Part shown: piece by piece, positions 53,793 through 61,281 of the stretch
How positions within the stretch are numbered: the stretch's first letter is position 1
Layout: the number at the start of each line of letters is the position of its first letter
NCBI GenBank assembly: GCA_020073305.1
Contig: JAIQFK010000006.1
Location: 1 to 64,000 of the forward strand
DNA length: 64,000 nt
Direction of reading: 5' to 3'
DNA from: Terriglobia bacterium
GTDB lineage: Bacteria > Acidobacteriota > Terriglobia > Bryobacterales > Bryobacteraceae
Program-made: the position numbers and the translations under genes
Notes under the pieces: model-generated
The model's database searches: none
The model's input: the letters and a program-made list of their open reading frames with translations, nothing else
Told to the model about the DNA's origin: nothing

Positions 53793-54990
53793 CGGTCACG
53801 CTCCCGTCTGCCCGTACCTTCCACGGCCGGATGCCATTGTTGTGATATTCGTAATTCGCGCCGCGCACCGCGACGAGGGCCTCGTGCGAGGGTTGCACAT
53901 AGCCGGTTTCGTCCGTTGCGCGCGACTGCACGATGGCTTCGCGCCCGTCCCAGCGCCACGGCAGCAGGAAGCGGGTGAGCGCCATAGGCAGTCGCGGTTC
54001 GCTGAGGCCGGCAGCCTGCCACGTAGTGCCGCCGTCGGTTGAGACCTCCACGCGATCGATGCGGCCGCGTCCCGACCAGGCGAGGCCCGAAATTTCGTAG
54101 AAACCCGGTGCTGCCAGCTTCTGCCCTCCCGACGGGAAGGTCACCACGGATTTCGCTTCCATCACGAACGTGAATTCCCGCGCGGTTCCGTCCGGCATCG
54201 AGTCGGTGTATTTCGAGGCTTCGTCACGCGTCCTGTATGGCTGGTCGACCACTTTGAGACGCCGCAGCCATTTCACATTGGCATTTCCCTCCCAGCCCGG
54301 AATGACCAGGCGCAGCGGGTATCCCTGTTCGGGCCGCAGCGCTTCGCCGTTCTGGCCATAGGCCACGATTATGTCGTCCATCGCCTTTTCGAGCGGAATG
54401 CTTCGCTGCATCTTGGCGGCGTCGGCGCCTTCGGCCAGAATCCATTTCGCGCCCGGATCGACACCGGCCTCCGACAGCAACAGAGAAAGGCTCACGCCCG
54501 TCCATTCGCTGCAACTCACCAGACCGTGGCTCAGTTGCACCGTCGGTGCGTCTTTTGCGCCGTAGCCCAGATGGCTGTTGCCCGCGCACTCGATGAAACA
54601 GATACGGGAAACCGAGGGCAGCCGCCGCAGATCGTCCATGGTGAAGATCAGTGGCCGCTCCACCATGCCGTGAATCAGCAGCCGGTGCGCGTCGGGATCG
54701 ATCGTCGGGACGCCCGAATGCAGCCGCTCATAGTGCAGTGCCGAAGGCGTGATGATGCCGTAAATCTCCGCGAGCGGCGTGTAGCTCTGGCCGACCTCGA
54801 GGATTTTCGTGGTGGGAAGCGCACGCAGAGATTTTTCGAATTCGGATCGTTCTCCATAAGCGCGCAGAGGTTTTCCGATCCTGCGGGGGCCTTCTTCCTC
54901 CGGCGCTGCCGCACGTTTGCAGCTCGTGAGCGCGCCGGTTAGCGCGGCCGTGGCTTCGAGAAAACGCCTGCGACTGGACCTGCCTGCCAT
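53779..54990 (-). CDS. SoxC-like molybdopterin sulfite oxidase family enzyme
   Basis: 403 residues. Twin-arginine signal (S-S-R-R-R-F-L) on the way to the periplasm. The molybdopterin domain has the cofactor cysteine in C-F-I-E-C-A-G-N-S and the G-P-like loops of SoxC; a C-terminal Ig-like dimer domain carries V-E-V-S-T-D-G-G-T-T-W. With the overlapping cytochrome c it forms a sulfite-dehydrogenase-like pair. SoxXYZAB are absent, so a thiosulfate Sox cycle is not shown. Confidence 0.88.
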   Translation of the reverse strand: MAGRSSRRRFLEATAALTGALTSCKRAAAPEEEGPRRIGKPLRAYGERSEFEKSLRALPTTKILEVGQSYTPLAEIYGIITPSALHYERLHSGVPTIDPDAHRLLIHGMVERPLIFTMDDLRRLPSVSRICFIECAGNSHLGYGAKDAPTVQLSHGLVSCSEWTGVSLSLLLSEAGVDPGAKWILAEGADAAKMQRSIPLEKAMDDIIVAYGQNGEALRPEQGYPLRLVIPGWEGNANVKWLRRLKVVDQPYRTRDEASKYTDSMPDGTAREFTFVMEAKSVVTFPSGGQKLAAPGFYEISGLAWSGRGRIDRVEVSTDGGTTWQAAGLSEPRLPMALTRFLLPWRWDGREAIVQSRATDETGYVQPSHEALVAVRGANYEYHNNGIRPWKVRADGSVTDVAG

Positions 54991-55081
54991 GTCTGATTTT
55001 TCTCCGCCTTCGATGTTACTGCATCGGCCCAGCGGAGTTTGTGGCTGGCGAGGTAACGCGTGTTTCAGCTTTGCAGCGGCC

Positions 55082-56287
55082 CTAGGAGATTTCGCCCGCC
55101 GTGAGCGCCCTGTGTTCCAGCTTGAGAAACGGCACAGCGGCCTGCATCAGCTCTGCTTCCGCGGCGATGGCGTGATTCCTGCCGCCGTCGCTTCCCGAGA
55201 GATTCCACAGTTTGAAGACGGCGTGCTCCGGCACGTTTTCCGCTTCCCGGAAGAACACCAGCGCTCCTTTTTCCGGCACGAACTCGACGCTGATCAGGTC
55301 ACCGCCGCGCACTTGCCCGCTCGAGATCAGGTTGGAGAGCGCATTTACCAACTCGCGCTCGATGGCCCGCTTCAGATGCCGCGCGCCGTATTTCAGGTCC
55401 GTTCCTTCGCGCAGAAGGAAGTCCTTTGCCGCGGCTGTGAGAGCGAAGAAGAAAGGTGGGGTGGACGAGCTGAAAATCCGCTGCTGCAACAGATTCAACT
55501 CCAGGTTCAGGATCTGGCGGAGTTCGGCATCCGCCAGCGGCCGGAACACCAGCACCTTATCGAGGCGGTTCATGAACTCCGGCGTGAAGCGCTTGCGCGC
55601 AGCTTCTGTTCCTGCCCGCGAGAGCTTGTCCGTTGTGTTTTCGTCCAGCCGGCCCGCCTGATGCTCGCGCTCCTGATCGCCGGCGCTGAAGCCGAGGTTC
55701 GGCCGCAGGATGGTGTTCATTTCCGCGGCGCCCAGGTTGCTGGTCATGAAAATCATGGTTTGTGAGAAATCCACGCGCCGCGTGTCGCCCAGCGTCAGGC
55801 TGGCCTTGTCCAGAACCCCCAGCAGCAGGTTCCACAGCGAGTCGCTGGCCTTTTCGATTTCGTCGAAAAGCAGGAAGCTGAGCTTTACGGTTTCAGTGTG
55901 GTACTGATTCAGGGTTTCCTGGCAGAGGAGCGGATGCGTCTCGCGGTGGCCCAGGTAACCGGGAGGCGAACCCACCAGCTTGGCGATTTCGTGGCTGTGC
56001 TGGAACTCCGCGCAGTCGATCTTGACCATGGCCAGCGCGTCGCCCACCAGGCTCTCCGCCATGGCTTCGACCAGACGCGTCTTTCCTGTGCCCGTGGGTC
56101 CGAGGAACAGGAAGCTCCCGATCGGGCGTCCCTGGCTGTTCATGCCGGCGACGTACGTTTGATAGACGCTGACGATTTGTTGAATCGCGTGGTCCTGGCC
56201 GATGATGCGCTTGTGCAAGCTGACTCGAAGCTTCGAGGCAGCTTCACCGGTTTGACCGATATCCAGGGGTTGTCTCAAACGCGTCAC
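55082..56287 (-). CDS. Orphan HSP100/Clp-type AAA+ ATPase (single ATPase domain)
   Basis: 401 residues, GTG start. Walker A G-P-T-G-T-G-K-T, a pore-loop-like G-S-P-P-G-Y-L-G-H, Walker B L-L-F-D-E-I-E-K-A, sensor 1 M-T-S-N-L-G and the arginine finger block F-T-P-E-F-M-N-R-L-D, followed by a Clp D2 small domain. It matches the second ATPase half of ClpB/ClpA; the N-domain, first ATPase domain and M-domain are missing. Whether it unfolds proteins alone or with a partner is unknown. Confidence 0.88.
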   Translation of the reverse strand: MTRLRQPLDIGQTGEAASKLRVSLHKRIIGQDHAIQQIVSVYQTYVAGMNSQGRPIGSFLFLGPTGTGKTRLVEAMAESLVGDALAMVKIDCAEFQHSHEIAKLVGSPPGYLGHRETHPLLCQETLNQYHTETVKLSFLLFDEIEKASDSLWNLLLGVLDKASLTLGDTRRVDFSQTMIFMTSNLGAAEMNTILRPNLGFSAGDQEREHQAGRLDENTTDKLSRAGTEAARKRFTPEFMNRLDKVLVFRPLADAELRQILNLELNLLQQRIFSSSTPPFFFALTAAAKDFLLREGTDLKYGARHLKRAIERELVNALSNLISSGQVRGGDLISVEFVPEKGALVFFREAENVPEHAVFKLWNLSGSDGGRNHAIAAEAELMQAAVPFLKLEHRALTAGEIS

Positions 56288-56334
56288 ACGTTTCCCGCTC
56301 CGAAGGCAGACGTCTTCTCTGGCCCGATCATAAG

Positions 56335-56379
56335 CCCGCCGAAAACCGATTGGGAATGTTGAAAAAGGTTATCGGCGGG
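56335..56379. terminator. Strong hairpin between AAA+ gene and flavin reductase remnant
   Basis: CCCGCCGAAAACC at 56335-56347 pairs with GGTTATCGGCGGG at 56367-56379, 12 of 13 positions, around a 19-base loop. On the minus strand it follows the flavin reductase remnant and precedes the AAA+ gene. There is no T-run on either side, so terminator is a tentative label; it could also be an mRNA leader structure. Confidence 0.4.
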
Positions 56380-56418
56380 TTAGTCCGCTTGGTTAGGTCA
56401 AGTATGTCAGCGCGCCGC

Positions 56419-56868
56419 TCACGGCTTCACTTGCCGGTTTTCGGACGCACCATGTCGAAGCGGTCGGTGGTGCGTGTAGGTGGGGCCGCCCAGCGGCTTG
56501 GCACTCACGTCGACGACTTGCACCAGCCTGCACTCCATGTTGATGCGCGATTCTTTCACGCGCGGCGGCTTCACCAGGTCGCTCGGAATGGGCGTCAGGC
56601 CGGACATTTCGAATTCGTCCACCTCAGGCGGGAACTCGGCCGAACAGATATTCATCTTCTCGGCAAACTCCTCCGACACCACATTCACCACGAACTCCTT
56701 GACGGCTTCGATGTTGCGCAGCGTGTCTTTGCGCGAGGCATCGGAGGCGCGAATCATGGGGCTGAAACAGATCACCGGAGGATTGGCGCTGATGCCGGTG
56801 AAAAAACTGAAGGGAGCCAGATTGCGAACGCCGTCCGCGCTGACGGTGGAGACGAACGCGATGGGCAA
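56419..56868 (-). pseudogene. Flavin reductase-like (DIM6/NTAB) gene, truncated and frameshifted
   Basis: About 149 residues. The P-I-A-F-V-S-T-V-S-A-D-G beginning and F-S-F-F-T-G-I-S-A-N-P-P are the FMN-binding front part, but the first 20 or so residues that relatives carry before R-P-I-A are missing; the DNA switches at 56865/56866 into a transposase tail. At the 3-prime end the frame reads G-G-P-T-Y-T-H-H-R-P, while the next frame reads R-T-T-D-R-F-D-M-V-R-P-K, the normal family ending, to a stop at 56427. A lesion near 56473-56477 is therefore likely. The gene is probably inactive. Confidence 0.75.
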
Positions 56869-57013
56869 GAAGTGGGAGCACCTGAGAGCGGCCCTGGCGC
56901 TTCACTTCGCCTATTATAATTTTTGCAAGTGGCACAACACGATCAGGGCTACACCGGCGATGGCGGCAGGGATTGCGGATCGGGTGTGGAACCTCGGTGA
57001 ACTTCTCTCATGA
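56867..57013 (+). mobile_element. C-terminal fragment of an IS1-type transposase
   Basis: 48 codons and a TGA. K-K-W-E-H-L-R-A-A, then H-F-A-Y-Y-N-F-C-K-W-H and T-I-R-A-T-P-A-M-A-A-G-I, match the tail of widespread IS1-like DDE transposases. The rest of the gene is absent; the sequence upstream belongs to the flavin reductase remnant. No terminal inverted repeats can be assigned. Confidence 0.7.
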
Positions 57014-57114
57014 ATCTCCGTTGAATCTTATTTAACGGTAGGAAATCTCTGGGTCAATAACCAAAGAGAACTAGTATGACGCGGCACACTATGTAAAAAA
57101 TTGAGAGACTTCCG

Positions 57115-57136
57115 AGCTTGGGAGCACATCCAAGCT
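57115..57136. repeat. Short inverted repeat upstream of the small-gene promoter
   Basis: AGCTTGG at 57115-57121 and CCAAGCT at 57130-57136 surround an 8-base spacer. The repeat ends 12 bases before the -35 box at 57149, a fair place for an operator. Confidence 0.35.
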
Positions 57137-57148
57137 GGCGGAGAGCTA

Positions 57149-57176
57149 TTGACTAAGGGTAATATCGTTATATACT
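57149..57176 (+). promoter_or_regulatory. Sigma-70-like promoter of the small two-gene operon
   Basis: TTGACT at 57149-57154 and TATACT at 57171-57176 are 16 bases apart, both one mismatch from consensus. Transcription would start near 57183, about 20 bases before the ATG at 57204. The stretch is clearly AT-richer than its surroundings. Confidence 0.6.
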
Positions 57177-57203
57177 CTTTTGATCAGTAGAGTTTGAGCG
57201 CCA

Positions 57204-57470
57204 ATGCCTAGCCTAATGGAATCAACAGATTACGACGTGTTTGAGTACAAGCATTTCGATGAGCAGGGGCTCGCGCTTGAGGAGGCGGTCAAGAAAGCTT
57301 CCCAACTTCGATCATCGGACGCTACCCATTTCCATAGGATAATTCCTACCGATTCTGATATGACCTCCTTTCGGGTCGAGTCCGTTTCGCGAGACAGTGT
57401 TTACTCCGAACTGCTCAATCGATGGGCTGAGTTGCTGAACAGATTCGTGACCAAAGCAGCAAAGCGGTAA
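57204..57470 (+). CDS. Small hypothetical protein, first gene of accessory pair
   Basis: 88 residues, soluble, mildly basic at the end (F-V-T-K-A-A-K-R), with an N-terminal Glu/Asp-rich part and a helix-rich C-terminus. No domain is recognised. Codon use is less GC-biased than that of the neighbours. It lies behind its own promoter and 9 bases before the membrane-protein gene. It could be a regulator or partner of that protein; nothing in the sequence decides this. Confidence 0.6.
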   Translation: MPSLMESTDYDVFEYKHFDEQGLALEEAVKKASQLRSSDATHFHRIIPTDSDMTSFRVESVSRDSVYSELLNRWAELLNRFVTKAAKR

Positions 57471-57479
57471 ACTTTCTAA

Positions 57480-58001
57480 ATGGCTGCCGATTCGAACAGC
57501 CCCGACGGAACCCTCGTACCTAAACCGTCCGCGGAGGTGACCGAGCTATCCAAGAGCATTGAAAAGCCACCTGAGATCTCGATCCCTTTACCACGCCCGA
57601 TTCTAAGCGCTTTAGAGAAAGTCCCTGACCAAGACGCCAAAGCAATTTTGTCTGTGGCGCTCTCTCGGACAACGTTTGGATTTGGTCCAGACCCCGAGAC
57701 CGCAAAGACACTCGCTCAAGCTGAGATGCATGAGGAAGAATGCAGACTAAAGGCATTCCAGGGCTCATTACTGAACCGTGAAGAACAAAGTAAAAGGGAT
57801 CACGACTTTCGGAAGAAAAAACTCAATCATCAAACCGGGCTGACTGTCACAGTCTTGGCCGTAACCATTGGTGGCATTGGTGGCGGCCTGGTGCTCTCGG
57901 CGACTGGCAATTCTGGCTTGGGAAACCCCGTCTTGGCCGCCAGCTTTACAGTGTTATCCGCGCTAGCAGGAAAACTCTTGTCGAGCCGCGATAAAGATTG
58001 A
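57480..58001 (+). CDS. Hypothetical protein with two C-terminal membrane helices
   Basis: 173 residues. A cytosolic N-terminal part (about 1-90) with Pro-rich and acidic stretches, a charged helical segment (about 90-120, E-E-C-R-L-K and R-E-E-Q-S-K-R-D), then two hydrophobic helices (about 122-142 and 148-166) and a basic-acidic tail S-S-R-D-K-D. No family recognised. Weak GC bias and its place next to an IS remnant suggest it was acquired. Confidence 0.6.
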   Translation: MAADSNSPDGTLVPKPSAEVTELSKSIEKPPEISIPLPRPILSALEKVPDQDAKAILSVALSRTTFGFGPDPETAKTLAQAEMHEEECRLKAFQGSLLNREEQSKRDHDFRKKKLNHQTGLTVTVLAVTIGGIGGGLVLSATGNSGLGNPVLAASFTVLSALAGKLLSSRDKD

Positions 58002-58010
58002 CGCACATCC

Positions 58011-58093
58011 CAGTAAATGAATATTTAACCAACGCATCGGTAGCCACTACCCGCGTTTTGTTGCGGGGCCGGTCGACCCGTGGGTATTTACTG
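58011..58093. repeat. Structured 3-prime region of the accessory operon
   Basis: CAGTAAAT at 58011-58018 pairs with ATTTACTG at 58086-58093. Inside, CCCGC at 58050-58054 and GCGGG at 58063-58067 form a small stem. It starts 10 bases after the stop of the membrane-protein gene and may terminate it; a T-run is lacking. The rest of the gap to hisC shows nothing clear. Confidence 0.35.
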
Positions 58094-58180
58094 TGCCGGC
58101 CGGCTACAAGAAGAAAAAGGCATCCGGCTACCCGTTCTAGCGCGGTGGTTGACCTCCGTTCCACGCGCCGATGGCATCTC

Positions 58181-59278
58181 CTACGCCTTTACCGCGGTGA
58201 CTGCCCTCTGCATGGCTGACAGGCATCGCTCGTTATCCTCATCGGTTCCGGTCGAGATGCGAATGCACTGCGGAAGCCCGAACGCTTTGAGCGGCCGCAC
58301 GATGACGCCTTGCCGACACAGGTCCTCAACGACGCGCGCCGGCTGCGTCCCGTCCGGAAACTCGACCATCACGAAGTTGGCTTCCGAAGGCACCACGGCC
58401 AAGCCGATTTCCCGCAAGGAATCAGCGAGCAGCCGCAGCCCGCGCGCATTCAATTCGAGTGAGTGGTGCAGAAACTCTTTGTCGGCGAGCGCCGCAATTC
58501 CGGCGGCCTGTGCCAGCGTGCTGGGTTCAAATGGCAGTTTCACTTTGAGCAGGTTGGCAATCAGTTCCTCGTGCGCGAAGCCGTAACCGATGCGCACGCC
58601 CGCCAAGCCGTAGATTTTCGAAAATGTCCGCAACGTGATCACGTTGTCGTAGCGGTAGTGCATCGAATCGGGATAACGCGGATTATCTTTGGCGTACTCG
58701 AAATAGGCCTCGTCCAGGATGATCAACACGCGCTCGGGCACGTGGCGGTAGAACTCGTCGAATTCGTGCCGCGTAAAGATGGTTCCCGTCGGATTGTTGG
58801 GATTCGCCAGATAGATGATCTTGGTGTGCTGGTTGATTTGGGACGCGAGGGCGGCGAGATCGTAGTGCCAGTCCTTGTACGGCACCGTGCGGTATTTTAC
58901 GCCGCGAGATTTGGCGAGCACCTGGAAGCCGATGAACGCAGCGTCGGTCGTGAGTACCTCGTCCTCATCGCACAGGAACGCGCGGATGATGTTGGACATG
59001 ATGCCTTCCGACCCACTGCCGGCGATGACGTTCTCCACTTTCACGTCGAATTCGCGGGCCAGAACGTTTCGCAGATCGAGGCCTCCGTTGGGATAGAGAT
59101 GGAGCCGCGATGAGCAACACGCCAAGGCTTCGAGCGCGCGAGGGGATGGCCCCAGCGGATTCTCGTTCGATGCCAGCTTGACGGCGTGCGCTACTCCGTA
59201 TGCGCGTTCGATCTCCTCCGCGCTTCGGCCGGCCTCGTACGGCTGCAGGGACGCGATGTAGGGCGGGACCAGGGACAC
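58181..59278 (-). CDS. hisC: Histidinol-phosphate aminotransferase
   Basis: 365 residues, fold type I PLP enzyme, GTG start. L-A-S-N-E-N-P-L-G-P-S-P is the classic HisC N-terminal block; G-S-G-S-E-G-I, N-P-N-N-P-T-G and D-E-A-Y-F-E-Y follow, and the Schiff-base Lys is in T-F-S-K-I-Y-G-L-A-G. It acts in histidine synthesis and may also transaminate aromatic keto acids. No other his genes are in the window. Confidence 0.94.
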   Translation of the reverse strand: MSLVPPYIASLQPYEAGRSAEEIERAYGVAHAVKLASNENPLGPSPRALEALACCSSRLHLYPNGGLDLRNVLAREFDVKVENVIAGSGSEGIMSNIIRAFLCDEDEVLTTDAAFIGFQVLAKSRGVKYRTVPYKDWHYDLAALASQINQHTKIIYLANPNNPTGTIFTRHEFDEFYRHVPERVLIILDEAYFEYAKDNPRYPDSMHYRYDNVITLRTFSKIYGLAGVRIGYGFAHEELIANLLKVKLPFEPSTLAQAAGIAALADKEFLHHSLELNARGLRLLADSLREIGLAVVPSEANFVMVEFPDGTQPARVVEDLCRQGVIVRPLKAFGLPQCIRISTGTDEDNERCLSAMQRAVTAVKA

Positions 59279-59412
59279 CGTTGGTTACTCCTATTTCCAT
59301 AGTAAACCGCGACACGAAGTGACTGCGGTGCTGTCACATACAGGCGTTCACGCCGTTTTTACTCTTTATCAGCTAACCGCACGGTCGCCTGGCGCGTCTT
59401 ATGAGGGTAAGC

Positions 59413-59664
59413 ATGGGACGTTGGTTTCACAATCGAATCCGGCTGGCTACGGTAGTCGCGATGATTTTCCTGGGTGGTATCGTGCAAACTCAGGCGGCTC
59501 GCGCCTACTGCCAGTCTGGATTTCGGAAATACTTTCAGGGATTCGAAGCGGCGGGCGCTCGCGTCAACCCGGTGGAGAGGTTTATTTTCAGCCTGCTTCT
59601 GACCGAAACCGGGCCTGCGGAGCAGGTGGCGCACCCACCCCGCGCTCAGTCGAAACAGTTGTAA
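59413..59664 (+). CDS. Small secreted hypothetical protein
   Basis: 83 residues. GAGGG five bases before the ATG and a good signal peptide (R-L-A-T-V-V-A-M-I-F-L-G-G, cleavage near A-A-R-A) support it. The short mature part has one Cys and no known domain. Frame-wise it overlaps nothing and ends three bases before the TPR gene on the other strand. An in-frame ATG at 59401 is a weaker start. Confidence 0.55.
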   Translation: MGRWFHNRIRLATVVAMIFLGGIVQTQAARAYCQSGFRKYFQGFEAAGARVNPVERFIFSLLLTETGPAEQVAHPPRAQSKQL

Positions 59665-59667
59665 AGA

Positions 59668-61035
59668 TCAGCCCTTTTTGACGGCCTTTTTTGCACCGGT
59701 GTGGTGAGGCGCGGGCGCTTCCTTGCCGGGCCAGCCAACGACCTTCTTCTTTTCAACATCAAACGTAACGTTGTACGGATCTTTGGTAAAGGAGCTTGGC
59801 ACGCCCGAGAACCCGATCATCGCGCCAGGGTCCGCTTTGCCGGCTAACGGGGCATCGAGAACCAGCGTGGCGTCCGCAGTGGTCCCATCGCCAACGGAAA
59901 GCACGAGTTCCTTCGGCCGCAGCGCAGGCTTGGTGGAAATCAGCTTGCCCTTGAACGTCTGTACGCCACCCGCCCCGCCGGGAACCTCCGCTCCCTTCAT
60001 ATTGTTCGTGAAATACTGATCGCCATCCGCGGCGGTGAGCGCCTGTTTCAGGGTGTTCCACAGTGCCAGCGACGGATTCTCCTTGCGGGCCTGTTCTTCC
60101 TTTTCAGCGTTCGCCGTATTCACGTCCTTGATAATGAAGCCGTCCGGCGGGAAGGCCGTCGTCTTGGCGAGATCCTGGACCTTCTGCAATTCTTGCGCAT
60201 CCTGGCCGTGATACCGGTTGAAGGCGTTTACGAAGTAAGTGTTGATTTGCTGGCGTGCCGCGGCCGGGAAGCCGCCTTGCGCCTGGTCGAGCGAAGCCGC
60301 GCGCGCGAAGTGGAACAAGGCCGCAGGCTGTTTTTCCGGCTTCTTTTGCTGGACGATAGCCGTGCCCAGCCAGTACGAAACCTGCGCATTGTTGGGAGTC
60401 AACTGTAGAGACTTGGTGAATTCTTTTTCCGCCGTCTCATTGTCCTTCTTCTGAAGGCCGATCCAGCCGAGGGCCGTGTGCGCCAGTGTTTCGGTTTGAT
60501 TCTTGGCCTTGGCCCAGTCGGCATCGTTGGTGGTTGGCGGCTTCTTGCCGGCGTCGAAGAAACTATCCAGATTGGAGAGGAGACCGTTGGCGGCCTTCTC
60601 GCCCGCGGCGAGGTCGTCGGGACTGGGCTTGGTGAGGCCCAAAACGTTCTGCGCCATCAAGAAGAGAACCGTCAAGTCCTTGGGATCGATTTGCAGCGCC
60701 TCTTTACCGGCCTCGAGGACCTTGGCCGGTTGATTCATAGCGGCATAGGTCTGGCAATAGATGTCCTGGCGCTGGAGGGTGTAGTCACTGGTGGGGTATT
60801 TCTCTTTCCAACTGTTGAGCAATGCCACACGTTTGCCCGGATCCGACTCCTTAGCGATCGCGTTATAGAGGTCATACTCGGCGCGATCCTTCCAATTCTT
60901 CTGCGCGCCCGGCGCCGGTTGACCGGCCTGGCCTGCCTGAGCCTGGCCTTCCTGACTCTGACCATGCAGGGAAACCGCACCAAACCCTGCCACAACGGCC
61001 ACCGTCAATAACGCTTTCGAAACTCGATCGAGCAC
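59668..61035 (-). CDS. Secreted TPR protein
   Basis: 455 residues. GTG start with AGGAGG six bases upstream. Signal peptide to about 25, a short Gln/Gly/Ala-rich stretch, then TPR-like helices (about 50-300), including W-I-G-L-Q-K-K-D-N-E-T-A-E-K-E-F. A beta-rich C-terminal domain (about 345-435) and a basic Lys-rich tail follow. Likely a periplasmic scaffold; partner unknown. Confidence 0.82.
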   Translation of the reverse strand: MLDRVSKALLTVAVVAGFGAVSLHGQSQEGQAQAGQAGQPAPGAQKNWKDRAEYDLYNAIAKESDPGKRVALLNSWKEKYPTSDYTLQRQDIYCQTYAAMNQPAKVLEAGKEALQIDPKDLTVLFLMAQNVLGLTKPSPDDLAAGEKAANGLLSNLDSFFDAGKKPPTTNDADWAKAKNQTETLAHTALGWIGLQKKDNETAEKEFTKSLQLTPNNAQVSYWLGTAIVQQKKPEKQPAALFHFARAASLDQAQGGFPAAARQQINTYFVNAFNRYHGQDAQELQKVQDLAKTTAFPPDGFIIKDVNTANAEKEEQARKENPSLALWNTLKQALTAADGDQYFTNNMKGAEVPGGAGGVQTFKGKLISTKPALRPKELVLSVGDGTTADATLVLDAPLAGKADPGAMIGFSGVPSSFTKDPYNVTFDVEKKKVVGWPGKEAPAPHHTGAKKAVKKG

Positions 61036-61281
61036 TGGGTGCCTCCTGATGATTTCCGCCTGATTTTGATACTGATGGGCCGTAACAGCCGTCCCAAAAG
61101 GTTAGACGCTGCCTATGGGTACTTGCGGAGTATAGCCGAACCTCGGTAGTGGCGCAACATCTTGGACCCCGCGGGGGGCGATTTAGTTCCCGCCGCCGTT
61201 CCTCCTGCCGAAACGGCCTGCCGCTCAGAAGTCCGCGACCGACTTTCCGTTCGAAGGCGCATGCTAGAATTCCCAATCCGC

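Noticed and set aside
53779-54990. Thiosulfate-oxidising Sox system
   Set aside because: Only SoxC-like and a cytochrome c are present; SoxXA, YZ and B are absent.
58002-58180. Small coding gene in the gap before hisC
   Set aside because: Frames here lack a ribosome binding site and have no family features; the gap instead shows inverted repeats.
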